From positions 1 to 11,350 of the forward strand of contig CALGIR010000318.1 in NCBI GenBank assembly GCA_937915475.1: a DNA stretch of 11,350 bases. Reading direction: 5' to 3'. Positions within the stretch are counted from its first letter, which is position 1. The number at the start of each line of letters is the position of its first letter. The notes under the pieces are model-generated. The model saw only the letters and a program-made list of their open reading frames with translations. It was not told where the DNA came from and did not search any database. The translations under genes and the position numbers were made by a program. This stretch comes from an uncultured Bacteroidales bacterium. GTDB lineage: Bacteria > Bacteroidota > Bacteroidia > Bacteroidales > Tenuifilaceae. Shown here in pieces: positions 1-7,241 of the stretch.

Positions 1-20
1 ACACGACGCTCTTCCGATCT
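1..20 (+). other. Illumina adapter remnant (not genomic)
   Basis: These 20 bases are identical to the 3' end of the Illumina TruSeq universal adapter / read 1 primer site, which ends in GCTCTTCCGATCT. The match is exact and sits at the very first base of the window. This is what untrimmed adapter at a contig end looks like. Genomic sequence begins at base 21. Nothing biological should be read from these bases. Confidence 0.96.
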
Positions 21-21
21 C

Positions 22-354
22 GGGATTAGGAGCATTGACAGCAACCTGACTGAAATGGCCACTTTTTACAAGGTTAAAAGCGTGAGGATTATAAAAGAGG
101 TATATATTCCCGCCATAATGCCCTTTATTATTAGCGGTGCATCTAGTGCCATGGGCATTGGCTGGCGTGCCATTATTATTGGCGAAGTGTTAAGCCAACC
201 TCAATACGGTATTGGAACGGCTATGCAGGCCGCACAAACTTTTCTGAAGGTTGACACCGTAATTGCCTGGACCATAATAGCGGTTCTAATTAGCTCTGTT
301 TTTGAGAAATTAATTAGGTGGAGCGAAAAGCGAATAGTAGTTTGGAAAGCATAA
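22..354 (+). CDS. ABC transporter permease, SsuC/TauC type, C-terminal part (5' truncated)
   Basis: This is the inner-membrane subunit of an ABC importer of the nitrate/sulfonate/taurine/thiamine-precursor class. Only the last 110 codons are present, because the contig begins inside the gene just after the adapter. The frame is open from base 22, so the ATG at 55 is internal and not the start. The fragment opens with the cytoplasmic EAA-type loop that docks on the ATPase: an E-M-A triplet, then IIKEVYIPAIMP. The usual glycine of that loop is a lysine here. Two hydrophobic segments follow (roughly IMPFIISGASSAMGIGW and TVIAWTIIAVLISSVF), with a short basic tail. The stop lies 2 nt before the ATPase start, so the two are surely co-transcribed. 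The substrate-binding protein would lie upstream and is missing, so the substrate cannot be named. Confidence 0.9.
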   Translation, partial: GIRSIDSNLTEMATFYKVKSVRIIKEVYIPAIMPFIISGASSAMGIGWRAIIIGEVLSQPQYGIGTAMQAAQTFLKVDTVIAWTIIAVLISSVFEKLIRWSEKRIVVWKA

Positions 355-356
355 GT

Positions 357-1067
357 ATGAGCATTAAAATTAAAAATCTAAGCAAAAGTTTTGATGAGTT
401 AATACTTTTCAATGACTTCTCCATTGAATTTTCATCAGGCACCATTACGTGTATTCTTGGGCCATCGGGATGCGGAAAAACTACCCTCTTGAATATTATT
501 GGAGGGTTGGCTGAGCCCACAAGTGGAACCATTACTGGAATAAACGGACAAGCCCTATCCTACATATTTCAGGAACCCAGGCTCTTGGCCTGGAAAACAG
601 TTCGGCAGAACATAGAGTTTGTTCTAAATAATGCCTATGCCGAAGCAGAGCGCAAAATTATTGCACAAAATTTTATAGAACTTGTAGAGTTAAATGGTTT
701 TGAAAACTACTATCCTTCGCAGCTCAGCGGCGGAATGAGGCAGAGAGTATCCATTGCAAGGGCATTTGCCTATCCATCAACCCTTATACTAATGGACGAG
801 CCCTTAAAGGGGCTTGATGTTAAGCTAAAACTAAATCTTATTAAGGCTTTTGCGCGTATCTGGCAATTCGATAAACGTACCGTGCTTTTCGTAACCCACG
901 ATGTTGACGAGGCCATTTTGCTTGGCAATGATATTATAGTATTTAGCCAAGCACCCATTGAGGTTGTTGCCAATAAAAGCATAAACGTACCCTTTTCGGA
1001 GCGTGAACTGAACACGCCAAGGTACAACGAACTAAAGGAAGACCTATTGAGAGTGTTAAAAGATTGA
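357..1067 (+). CDS. ABC transporter ATP-binding protein, SsuB/TauB type
   Basis: This 236-residue cytoplasmic ATPase powers the permease encoded just upstream. In order it shows Walker A GPSGCGKT (35-42), Q-loop YIFQEPRLLAW (Q72), signature LSGGMRQR (123-130), Walker B LILMDE (143-148), D-loop LKGLD and switch histidine H181 in VTHDVDEA. The QEPRLL-W stretch after the Q-loop is characteristic of the nitrate/sulfonate/taurine family. The D-loop LKGLD differs from the usual FGALD of SsuB, and there is no regulatory domain beyond the nucleotide-binding fold. The ATG at 357 is chosen because the protein then begins MSIKIKNLSKSF, as family members do. An in-frame GTG at 318 would overlap the permease by 37 nt and add an unrelated tail. 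The stop is 11 nt from the convergent dapA stop. Substrate unknown. Confidence 0.93.
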   Translation: MSIKIKNLSKSFDELILFNDFSIEFSSGTITCILGPSGCGKTTLLNIIGGLAEPTSGTITGINGQALSYIFQEPRLLAWKTVRQNIEFVLNNAYAEAERKIIAQNFIELVELNGFENYYPSQLSGGMRQRVSIARAFAYPSTLILMDEPLKGLDVKLKLNLIKAFARIWQFDKRTVLFVTHDVDEAILLGNDIIVFSQAPIEVVANKSINVPFSERELNTPRYNELKEDLLRVLKD

Positions 1068-1078
1068 CATAAATTTTG

Positions 1079-1957
1079 CTAGATACCCTTCATAAGTCGT
1101 TCGAGTTTAGCATATGTTCCATCGCTTACAGGGGCAAGCGGAAGCCTAAGTACGTTCTTAACAATCCCCATCATCGATAAAACTGCTTTAACGCCTGCAG
1201 GGTTACCCTCAATAAATAGATTATCGATAATCTCAATTAGCTTTAGGTGGATTTTTTGAGCCTCAGCCAAATTGCCCTGTTGGGCAAGTTCAATCAGCTC
1301 AGAAAAAAGTTTGGGATAAGCATTACCAACAACAGATATTGCTCCATCAAATCCCATTGCCATTTGAGGCATAGTCAATCCATCATCGCCTGTTAATACC
1401 AAAAAATCTTCTGGCCTGTCGCGGAGGATGTAGCTCTGCTGGTTTAGGTTTCCTGATGCTTCCTTAATCGCAACAACATTTATAACCTCATTAGCCAATT
1501 TTAGGGTTGTTTCAGCAGTCATGTTCACTCCTGTTCTACCCGGAACATTGTAAAGTATAATAGGTAAATTTGTTTGGGCTGCAATTGCTCTATAATGAAG
1601 TTCAAGCCCCTTTTGGGTTGGTTTATTATAGTATGGGGTAACGGATAATATGCCATCGATACCTGCAAAGTTGAAAGTTTTGAGCGTATCAATTATAGCT
1701 GATGTATTATTGCCTCCAACACCCATAACCAAAGGTAATCGGCCCTTTACCTGCTCAACAACAGTACGAACTAACTCATTCTTCTCAATATCCGATAAAA
1801 CTACAGACTCAGCTGTAGTGCCCAATAATACAATGTAATTAGCATTACCAATAATTAGGTGCTCAACCAAATTTGAGAGCGAACCAAAGTCGATATTTCC
1901 TCTCTCGTCGAATGGGGTAACCATTGCAACCCCTAATCCCTTAAATTTTAAGTTCAT
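1079..1957 (-). CDS. dapA: 4-hydroxy-tetrahydrodipicolinate synthase
   Basis: This is the first committed enzyme of the diaminopimelate/lysine branch. It condenses pyruvate with aspartate semialdehyde in the cytoplasm. The 292 residues match the family's usual length, and the (beta/alpha)8 fold motifs are all present: the TT pair at 47-48 in LLGTTAES, YYNKPTQ (109-115), catalytic Tyr136 and Arg141 in YNVPGRTG, Schiff-base Lys165 in IKEASG, GDDG at 190-193, and a late NPAGVKAVL. In the GTTGES consensus the second glycine is alanine here, which should not affect the threonine pair. It is the last gene of the minus-strand series ligA, DUF6913-like, dapA, 90 bp after the middle gene. No clear promoter motif was found in that gap, so read-through from ligA is the simplest view. 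It supplies meso-DAP for peptidoglycan and lysine. Confidence 0.97.
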   Translation of the reverse strand: MNLKFKGLGVAMVTPFDERGNIDFGSLSNLVEHLIIGNANYIVLLGTTAESVVLSDIEKNELVRTVVEQVKGRLPLVMGVGGNNTSAIIDTLKTFNFAGIDGILSVTPYYNKPTQKGLELHYRAIAAQTNLPIILYNVPGRTGVNMTAETTLKLANEVINVVAIKEASGNLNQQSYILRDRPEDFLVLTGDDGLTMPQMAMGFDGAISVVGNAYPKLFSELIELAQQGNLAEAQKIHLKLIEIIDNLFIEGNPAGVKAVLSMMGIVKNVLRLPLAPVSDGTYAKLERLMKGI

Positions 1958-2047
1958 GCTAAATGTTTTTATTTCTGATATTTAATTGTTTAGGGTTCCT
2001 TCTGGTGAACTATAGCCATCAAACAACTTAACTGCTTAGAACTAACC

Positions 2048-2608
2048 CTATTCATAACTATTCTGAGCAAACCTATTGTTAATAAGCTGCAGATAATGGG
2101 TAATCTGCGATATTAAGTATTCTATATCGTCGTTGGGCTTTAGATTGATAGTTAAATCGTTGGGTGTTCCGTGATAGGATAAATTCCCCACTTTAAACTT
2201 TGCCTTCGATAGGGTTGCAATCCATTTAAGGGGAAAAACCTCTTTCATTGACAAGTCGATAAGTATATCAAATTCTTTTTTAATAAACTCATCAACAGCA
2301 GGTACAAGCGGTTTGTAATACCAGTTAACTTCTTTTTTGTTAAATAGGGTAACGTTTTTTCTTAGCAGATAAGATTGAGGTGTTTCCTTACCGTTATAGA
2401 ATGTAATAACCGATACATTCAAATTTTTCCGATACAGGAAATTGGCAAAATCTAAAGCCTTGTTGAACACGTCATCGGAAACAGCGTTAAATATAATTCC
2501 AATTGTACGAGCAGTATCCAGGTTATATATCAACCTGTTTCGTTTAACTCCTTTGAGATTCTTACGGAGTTGTGCGTGACCAATTCTTAATTTTAGTTTA
2601 CTAAACAT
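2048..2608 (-). CDS. DUF6913-like conserved hypothetical protein
   Basis: This 186-residue protein is probably cytoplasmic, with no signal peptide or membrane segment. It starts with a basic stretch (MFSKLKLRIGHAQLRKN). A central region of alternating strands and helices follows, with hydrophobic strands such as RTIGIIFNAVS, LNVSVITFYNG and FDILIDLS. This suggests a compact alpha/beta fold, and no catalytic motif stands out. From memory, small proteins of this kind annotated DUF6913 are common in Bacteroidota and often sit near dapA or ligA. That family name is a recollection and should be verified. The start lies 16 bp after the ligA stop, so the two are almost certainly co-transcribed. The function is unknown, and the link to ligA and dapA may be one of expression rather than pathway. 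Confidence 0.85.
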   Translation of the reverse strand: MFSKLKLRIGHAQLRKNLKGVKRNRLIYNLDTARTIGIIFNAVSDDVFNKALDFANFLYRKNLNVSVITFYNGKETPQSYLLRKNVTLFNKKEVNWYYKPLVPAVDEFIKKEFDILIDLSMKEVFPLKWIATLSKAKFKVGNLSYHGTPNDLTINLKPNDDIEYLISQITHYLQLINNRFAQNSYE

Positions 2609-2624
2609 ATATTAATTAAAGTAT

Positions 2625-4634
2625 TTAAGATTCAATTAATGTGAAAAAGTCATCTTCGCTAATTATTTTAATGCCAAGTTTATTAGCTTGATTAAGCTTT
2701 GCAGGGCCCATCTTATCGCCTGCAATCAGCAAATCGGTATTAGAACTAACAGCACTCAAAATCTTCCCACCTTGGCTTAGCACCAGTTCTTTTAGTTCGT
2801 TGCGGGATATACGGCTAAATGTTCCAGAAATTACTACAGATAAGCCATTAAGTTTTTCATCGCCCAAGGCCTTACTCTGTTCTTCAATCTTAAGATTCAA
2901 CCCAGCTTCCTCGAGTCGTTGTACAAGCTTCAAATTCTTCTCGTCGCTAAAGAAGTTAACTATGCTTTGAGCTATCCTCTCTCCTACTTCATCAACCCCA
3001 ATAAGTTCGTCAAAGGTAGCAGATTTTAGGCTACTTAACAAGCCAAAGTGCATTGCAAGTTTGCGTGCTGTGGTCTCACCAACATACCTAATTCCTAAGC
3101 CAAATAGCACTTTGTGAAAGGGTGCTTTCTTTGACTTTTCTATGCCATCAATAGCATTTTGTGCTGATTTTTGTGCAAATCGCTCTAAACCAATCAGCTG
3201 TTCATACTTTAGGTCGTACAAATCTGCTATATCGTTAACCAAACCCTGTGAGAATAGTAGTTCAATGGTTTCTTCACCCAGACCATCAATATTCATAGCC
3301 TTACGGCTAGCGAAATGCATTACCCTTCCCTTTATCTGCGGAGGGCATCCTGCTTGATTTGGACAGTAATGCTTGGCTTCTCCATCGAGCCTGATTAGCT
3401 CTGCACCACACTCCGGGCAATGGGTGGCATACTCAAGTGGTTTAGCGCTGGGTTCGCGCAAATTAGTATTAACTCCAACAATTTTGGGGATAATTTCACC
3501 GCCTTTTTCAACAAAAACGGTATCACCCATCCTTAAATCAAGTAGTGAAATTTGGTCGGCGTTGTGTAACGATGCCCGTCTCACGGTTGTTCCAGCCAGC
3601 TGTAACGGCTCAAGATTTGCCACTGGTGTAATTGCACCCGTTCGGCCAACCTGATAATCAACTGACAAAAGTGTTGTGCTGCCCTGTTCAGTTTGATATT
3701 TATAGGCAATTGCCCATCGGGGTGTTTTTGCAGTAAAACCAAGCTGTTGCTGCTGTTTTATACTATTCACTTTTACAACAACACCATCCGTGTCGTAGGG
3801 AAGACTTTTTCGCTTTTCGTCCCATTTACTAATAAACTCCTTTACCTCATCAATATCCTTACTAAGCACTAAGCTATTGGGCACTTTAAAACCCCAATCC
3901 TTTGCCTTGGTTAGGTTTTGGTAGTGATTGTCGAATGGAAGATTATCACCAAGCAAGAAGTATAATAGGCAGTCGAGCCTACGCTGAGCAACTGTTTGCG
4001 GATTTAACAACTTAAGCGTACCAGAAGCTGCATTACGCGGGTTCGCAAAGGGCGCTTCACCCTGTTCTATCCTAATGGCATTGAGCTCCTCGAAAATGGC
4101 ATGAGGCATAAATATCTCACCCCTTATCTCAAACTCATCAGGATAATCATTCCCATAAAGTTCTAGCGGAATGCTCCTAATGGTTTTTACATTGGCTGTA
4201 ACATCATCGCCCTGTGTGCCATCGCCACGGGTAACTGCCCGTAAAAGTTTTCCATCCCGGTAGGTTATTCCAATTGCGGTTCCATCGTACTTAAGCTCGC
4301 ATGCGTATTGCCATGGCTCCTGTAATGTTTTTGCAATGCGATTATGGAAATCGTCTAGCTCCTCAAAAGAGTATGTATTTGCTAACGAGAGCATTGGATA
4401 CTTGTGCTCTACCTGCTTAAATCCCTCGGAAATATCGCTTCCAATGCGTTGTGTTGGCGAACTTTCGTTGATTAATTCAGGGTATTTCTTCTCCAAAGCC
4501 TCTAAATCCTTTAGCATCAAATCGTACTCAAAATCCGATATCTCGGGCTTGGACAATACGTAGTACTGGTGATTATGATAGCTTATTTGCTCGCGCAACT
4601 GCTTAACTCTAAAGACAATATCCTTTGAAACCAT
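2625..4634 (-). CDS. ligA: NAD-dependent DNA ligase
   Basis: This enzyme seals nicks during replication and repair, using NAD+ as adenylate donor. Its 669 residues are the normal full length. The N-terminal Ia domain carries the NMN-binding region (YYVLSKPEISDFEYD, 25-39, and SSPTQRIG, 58-65). The adenylation domain has the nucleophile Lys115 in ELKYDG, the same number as in E. coli LigA, followed by RGDGTQGDD (136-144), EIRGEIF (169-175) and DGVVVKVN (283-290). An OB fold with QVGRTGAITPVA follows. The zinc finger is complete with four cysteines (406, 409, 424, 430). Helix-hairpin-helix repeats (about 440-590) and a C-terminal BRCT domain (about 593-669, VVISGTF with GGK and VSSNTDLL) finish the protein. 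It heads the minus-strand series and is divergent from rel. Confidence 0.98.
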   Translation of the reverse strand: MVSKDIVFRVKQLREQISYHNHQYYVLSKPEISDFEYDLMLKDLEALEKKYPELINESSPTQRIGSDISEGFKQVEHKYPMLSLANTYSFEELDDFHNRIAKTLQEPWQYACELKYDGTAIGITYRDGKLLRAVTRGDGTQGDDVTANVKTIRSIPLELYGNDYPDEFEIRGEIFMPHAIFEELNAIRIEQGEAPFANPRNAASGTLKLLNPQTVAQRRLDCLLYFLLGDNLPFDNHYQNLTKAKDWGFKVPNSLVLSKDIDEVKEFISKWDEKRKSLPYDTDGVVVKVNSIKQQQQLGFTAKTPRWAIAYKYQTEQGSTTLLSVDYQVGRTGAITPVANLEPLQLAGTTVRRASLHNADQISLLDLRMGDTVFVEKGGEIIPKIVGVNTNLREPSAKPLEYATHCPECGAELIRLDGEAKHYCPNQAGCPPQIKGRVMHFASRKAMNIDGLGEETIELLFSQGLVNDIADLYDLKYEQLIGLERFAQKSAQNAIDGIEKSKKAPFHKVLFGLGIRYVGETTARKLAMHFGLLSSLKSATFDELIGVDEVGERIAQSIVNFFSDEKNLKLVQRLEEAGLNLKIEEQSKALGDEKLNGLSVVISGTFSRISRNELKELVLSQGGKILSAVSSNTDLLIAGDKMGPAKLNQANKLGIKIISEDDFFTLIES

Positions 4635-4650
4635 TTTTGAAAATTTTCTC

Positions 4651-4658
4651 TAAATATA
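4651..4658 (-). promoter_or_regulatory. Possible -7 element for ligA
   Basis: On the minus strand this reads TATATTTA, one base from the Bacteroidota -7 consensus TAnnTTTG, ending about 17 nt before the ligA ATG. No TTTG sits at the expected upstream distance, so the call rests on the -7 match and position alone. Confidence 0.25.
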
Positions 4659-4695
4659 CTAACATTATGGATAAACCCGTTGCGCTTAGTAGTGT

Positions 4696-4727
4696 TTTGT
4701 ATTTGTTAACGTTTCTGTGCATCTTTG
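4696..4727 (+). promoter_or_regulatory. Candidate rel promoter (Bacteroidota type)
   Basis: TTTG at 4696-4699 is followed after 20 nt by CATCTTTG at 4720-4727, one base from the -7 consensus TAnnTTTG. The spacing fits the 19-21 nt usual for Bacteroidota primary sigma factor promoters. A perfect TAAATTTG lies at 4734-4741 but lacks a good -33 partner, so it is an alternative or second start. Either would give a short leader before the ATG at 4761. Confidence 0.4.
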
Positions 4728-4760
4728 AGCTAATAAATTTGCATATCCTATAACCACAGA

Positions 4761-6953
4761 ATGGAGGCAAGTAAAGAGGACAGAGAGATAGTAAATCGCT
4801 ATAGAGGGCTACTTAGGGCTTGCAGAACCAGGGTAACCACGGATGATGTTAAATTAATATCGAGGGCTTATAAAGAGGTTGTTAATCTCTACAAAGACAA
4901 GCGCTCGCCATCGGGTCTCCCCTATGTTTTTCATGCTATTGATGTGGCGAAAATTTGTGTTGATGAAATTGGGCTAGGCGGTACAGCGGTAGTTTCAGCG
5001 CTTTTGCACGATACCATTACCGATAATCTCCTTAGCTTGGCAGATATTGAAAAGCGATACACTAAAAGCATCGCCAACATTGTTGAAGGACTTTCTAAAA
5101 TATCCTCGCTTGACCCAAAGAATCCCCATACACAGGCCGAAAATTACAGGGAGCTTATTCTTACCCTATCTACCGATGCAAGGGTTGTGCTGATAAAACT
5201 AGCCGATAGGCTAGAAACCATGAGAACGCTAGGCAGTTTACCCCGTGCTAAACAGCTAAAAGTTGCCTGGGAGGCCTTTTATCTATATGCTCCTTTGGCT
5301 CACAGACTAGGTCTTTACCGATTAAAATCGGAAATGGAGGACCTTGCCATGAAGTACACCAACGAGGAAGAGTATCGGCAAATTATCCGTAAGCTAAAGA
5401 ATACAACCACCAAGCGAAATAAGTTTATTAAGGAGTTTATTGAACCCATTGAGAAAGAGCTAAAAAAAACAGAACTTGAATTTGACATAAAAGGGCGGCC
5501 TAAGTCTATTTTTTCAATTTGGAAAAAGATGCAAAAGCAAGGGGTTACCTTCGATGAGGTTTATGATGTATTTGCTGTTAGGGTGATTTTAAATAGCCCT
5601 CCCCAAAGGGAAAAGTCTGATTGTTGGCAGGTCTACTCCATTGTAACCGATTCCTGGGCGCCCAATCCCGAAAGGCTACGCGACTGGGTTTCGGTTCCTA
5701 AAAGCAATGGGTATGAGTCGTTGCACACAACCGTTGTTGGACCTGAAGGAAAATGGGTAGAGGTTCAGATACGCTCAAAACGCATGGACGATGTAGCAGA
5801 AAGAGGGTTGGCCGCTCACTGGAAATACAAGGGTATAAAGCAAGATAAAAGCCTTGACCAATGGGTAACCAAGGTGCGCGACATACTTGAAACATCATCA
5901 TCAGCACCGGAAGATTTGGTGAATCTGTTTAATCTCAATCTTTACCAAAAGGAGATTTTTGCATTTACGCCAAATGGCGATTTGAAGAAATTTCCAAAGG
6001 GTGCATCTGTGCTCGATTTTGCCTTCGATATTCACACCGATATTGGGTGTAAGTGTACTGGCGCAAAAGTGAACGGTCGTATTGTTCCCATTAAACACTT
6101 GTTGCAAAATGGCGATGTAGTTGAAATTATTACATCGAAAAGCCAAAAGCCTAAACTTGATTGGTTACAACAGGTTATAACGGGTAAAGCAAGAGGAAAA
6201 ATAAAGCAAAGTATTAGGGAAGATAGGAACAAACAGCTGACGCTAGGTAAAGAGTTGCTCTACCGAAGGTTAAAGAATTGGAAAATCCCAAATCCGGATG
6301 AGGCTGTACAGGAACTTACCAAGCATTTACGATTAAAAAACTCAGCCGTTCTTTTTGAGCAAATATCAACTGAAAAAATTAATCTATCCGATTTTAAGAG
6401 TTTTCTATTACATCAGGAGAAAGACAGTGTTCAGCCCGTTGAGCAAATTGAAAAGCCCAAAACCAGGACTAAGGAACAAACCAAGTCCAGTACTACTGAC
6501 TACCTAGTAATTGATGAGAAGCTGATTAATATTGACTACAAACTGGCCAAATGTTGTAATCCCATTTTTGGCGATAGTATTTTTGGTTTTGTAACCATAA
6601 GGGAAGGCATTAAAATTCACCGAACAAACTGCCCTAATGCACCGCAACTTCATCAAAAATATGGCTACAGGATAATAAACGCAAAATGGAAACAATCAGA
6701 AATTGAGAAATCATTTCAAACTACCATTAAGATTATTGGATTGGATGAGCTGGGCATGGTGAGTAAAATATCAGAACTAATAAGCAATGATTTAAAGGTA
6801 AATATGCGTTCTTTCTCCATAAACTCGTCAAATGGTATTTTCGAGGGTAAGATACAGGTTTTTGTTACGGACACTAAACATCTTGATACGCTACTTTACC
6901 AGCTTAGTAAGATAAAAGGGGTACAAAAAACGATTAGAATGAATCGGGACTAA
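4761..6953 (+). CDS. rel: Long RelA/SpoT homologue: (p)ppGpp synthetase with degenerate hydrolase domain
   Basis: This 730-residue stringent-response enzyme has the full long-RSH architecture. The HD hydrolase domain spans about 25-200. The synthetase domain (about 240-355) includes GRPKSIFSIWKKM, D269 in YDVFAVRV, PKSNGYESLHTT and E334 in VEVQIRS. TGS lies at about 398-458 (EIFAFTPNGD...IHTDIG). The CCNP...HRTNCPN cysteine region is at 598-626, and an ACT domain covers about 652-728. The synthetase residues look intact, and the charged motif before YxxxPK is RLRD, closer to the RxKD of bifunctional Rel than to the ExDD of E. coli RelA. In the hydrolase domain the metal ligands H58, H83, D84 and D149 remain. 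However, the HDxxED catalytic Glu is Thr87, the substrate-contact HN of ADRLHNM is E152-T153, and the Arg of RxSGEPY appears displaced. I infer a synthetase-biased enzyme. The ATG follows a 126 bp divergent gap. Confidence 0.95.
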   Translation: MEASKEDREIVNRYRGLLRACRTRVTTDDVKLISRAYKEVVNLYKDKRSPSGLPYVFHAIDVAKICVDEIGLGGTAVVSALLHDTITDNLLSLADIEKRYTKSIANIVEGLSKISSLDPKNPHTQAENYRELILTLSTDARVVLIKLADRLETMRTLGSLPRAKQLKVAWEAFYLYAPLAHRLGLYRLKSEMEDLAMKYTNEEEYRQIIRKLKNTTTKRNKFIKEFIEPIEKELKKTELEFDIKGRPKSIFSIWKKMQKQGVTFDEVYDVFAVRVILNSPPQREKSDCWQVYSIVTDSWAPNPERLRDWVSVPKSNGYESLHTTVVGPEGKWVEVQIRSKRMDDVAERGLAAHWKYKGIKQDKSLDQWVTKVRDILETSSSAPEDLVNLFNLNLYQKEIFAFTPNGDLKKFPKGASVLDFAFDIHTDIGCKCTGAKVNGRIVPIKHLLQNGDVVEIITSKSQKPKLDWLQQVITGKARGKIKQSIREDRNKQLTLGKELLYRRLKNWKIPNPDEAVQELTKHLRLKNSAVLFEQISTEKINLSDFKSFLLHQEKDSVQPVEQIEKPKTRTKEQTKSSTTDYLVIDEKLINIDYKLAKCCNPIFGDSIFGFVTIREGIKIHRTNCPNAPQLHQKYGYRIINAKWKQSEIEKSFQTTIKIIGLDELGMVSKISELISNDLKVNMRSFSINSSNGIFEGKIQVFVTDTKHLDTLLYQLSKIKGVQKTIRMNRD

Positions 6954-7241
6954 CTACTCCTCCGTTAATTTTTGTATAGCTTGGTCAAACTGTAGCGATT
7001 TGAGCCTTAAGTAATGGCTTAACGCTTTATTAACAAACTCGTCTGTTGTTTCGCCAAGGTAGGGTGCAAGAATTTTGATTTTCTTCATAATTAAGGGGTC
7101 AATTTTAGCCTGCTGATTTAAATCACTTACAGCTTTGGCTTGCGGTTCTTTTTTCTCCAGTTCATCCTCCTCCTTAATATAGCGAGTGGTTGAGAGTAGC
7201 GCCTTTTGTATATCGTTAATTGTATGTTTATTTTTTGCCAT
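6954..7241 (-). CDS. Small partner of ParA, ribbon-helix-helix-like C-terminus
   Basis: This 95-residue protein belongs to no family I recognise by name. Residues 1-45 are very polar and rich in Lys and Glu (KEEDELEKKEPQ), and likely flexible. From about 47 onward, IDPLIMKKIKILAPYLGETTDEFVNKALSHYL reads as a strand then two helices, as in CopG/Arc ribbon-helix-helix DNA-binding proteins or the short centromere-binding partners of ParA ATPases. Its ATG lies 14 nt inside the end of parA in another frame, so translation is probably coupled. The stop codon directly abuts the convergent rel stop. It could be an adaptor or DNA-binding partner for the ParA. A remnant of a conjugative-element gene such as the DUF3408 type is an alternative. 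The fold is inferred only from sequence pattern. Confidence 0.75.
   Translation of the reverse strand: MAKNKHTINDIQKALLSTTRYIKEEDELEKKEPQAKAVSDLNQQAKIDPLIMKKIKILAPYLGETTDEFVNKALSHYLRLKSLQFDQAIQKLTEE

Noticed and set aside
318..356. GTG at 318 as an alternative start for the ABC ATPase
   Set aside because: It would overlap the permease by 37 nt and add a tail unlike the family. The ATG at 357 gives the canonical N-terminus.
1799..1830. DapA GTTAES instead of the GTTGES consensus
   Set aside because: The catalytic threonine pair is unchanged and this small substitution is, as far as I recall, common in Bacteroidota DapA, so it does not suggest a different aldolase.
1991..2050. TAGGGTT / AACCCTA inverted pair around the dapA upstream gap
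   Set aside because: The arms are only 7 bp with a 46 nt loop, one arm lies in the end of the upstream gene, and there is no T tract, so neither a terminator nor an operator is supported.
3142..3654. Plus-strand open frames across ligA
   Set aside because: They are antisense shadows of a clear, full-length ligA and have no recognisable domains. The same holds for the other opposite-strand frames within dapA, rel, the porin and proV.
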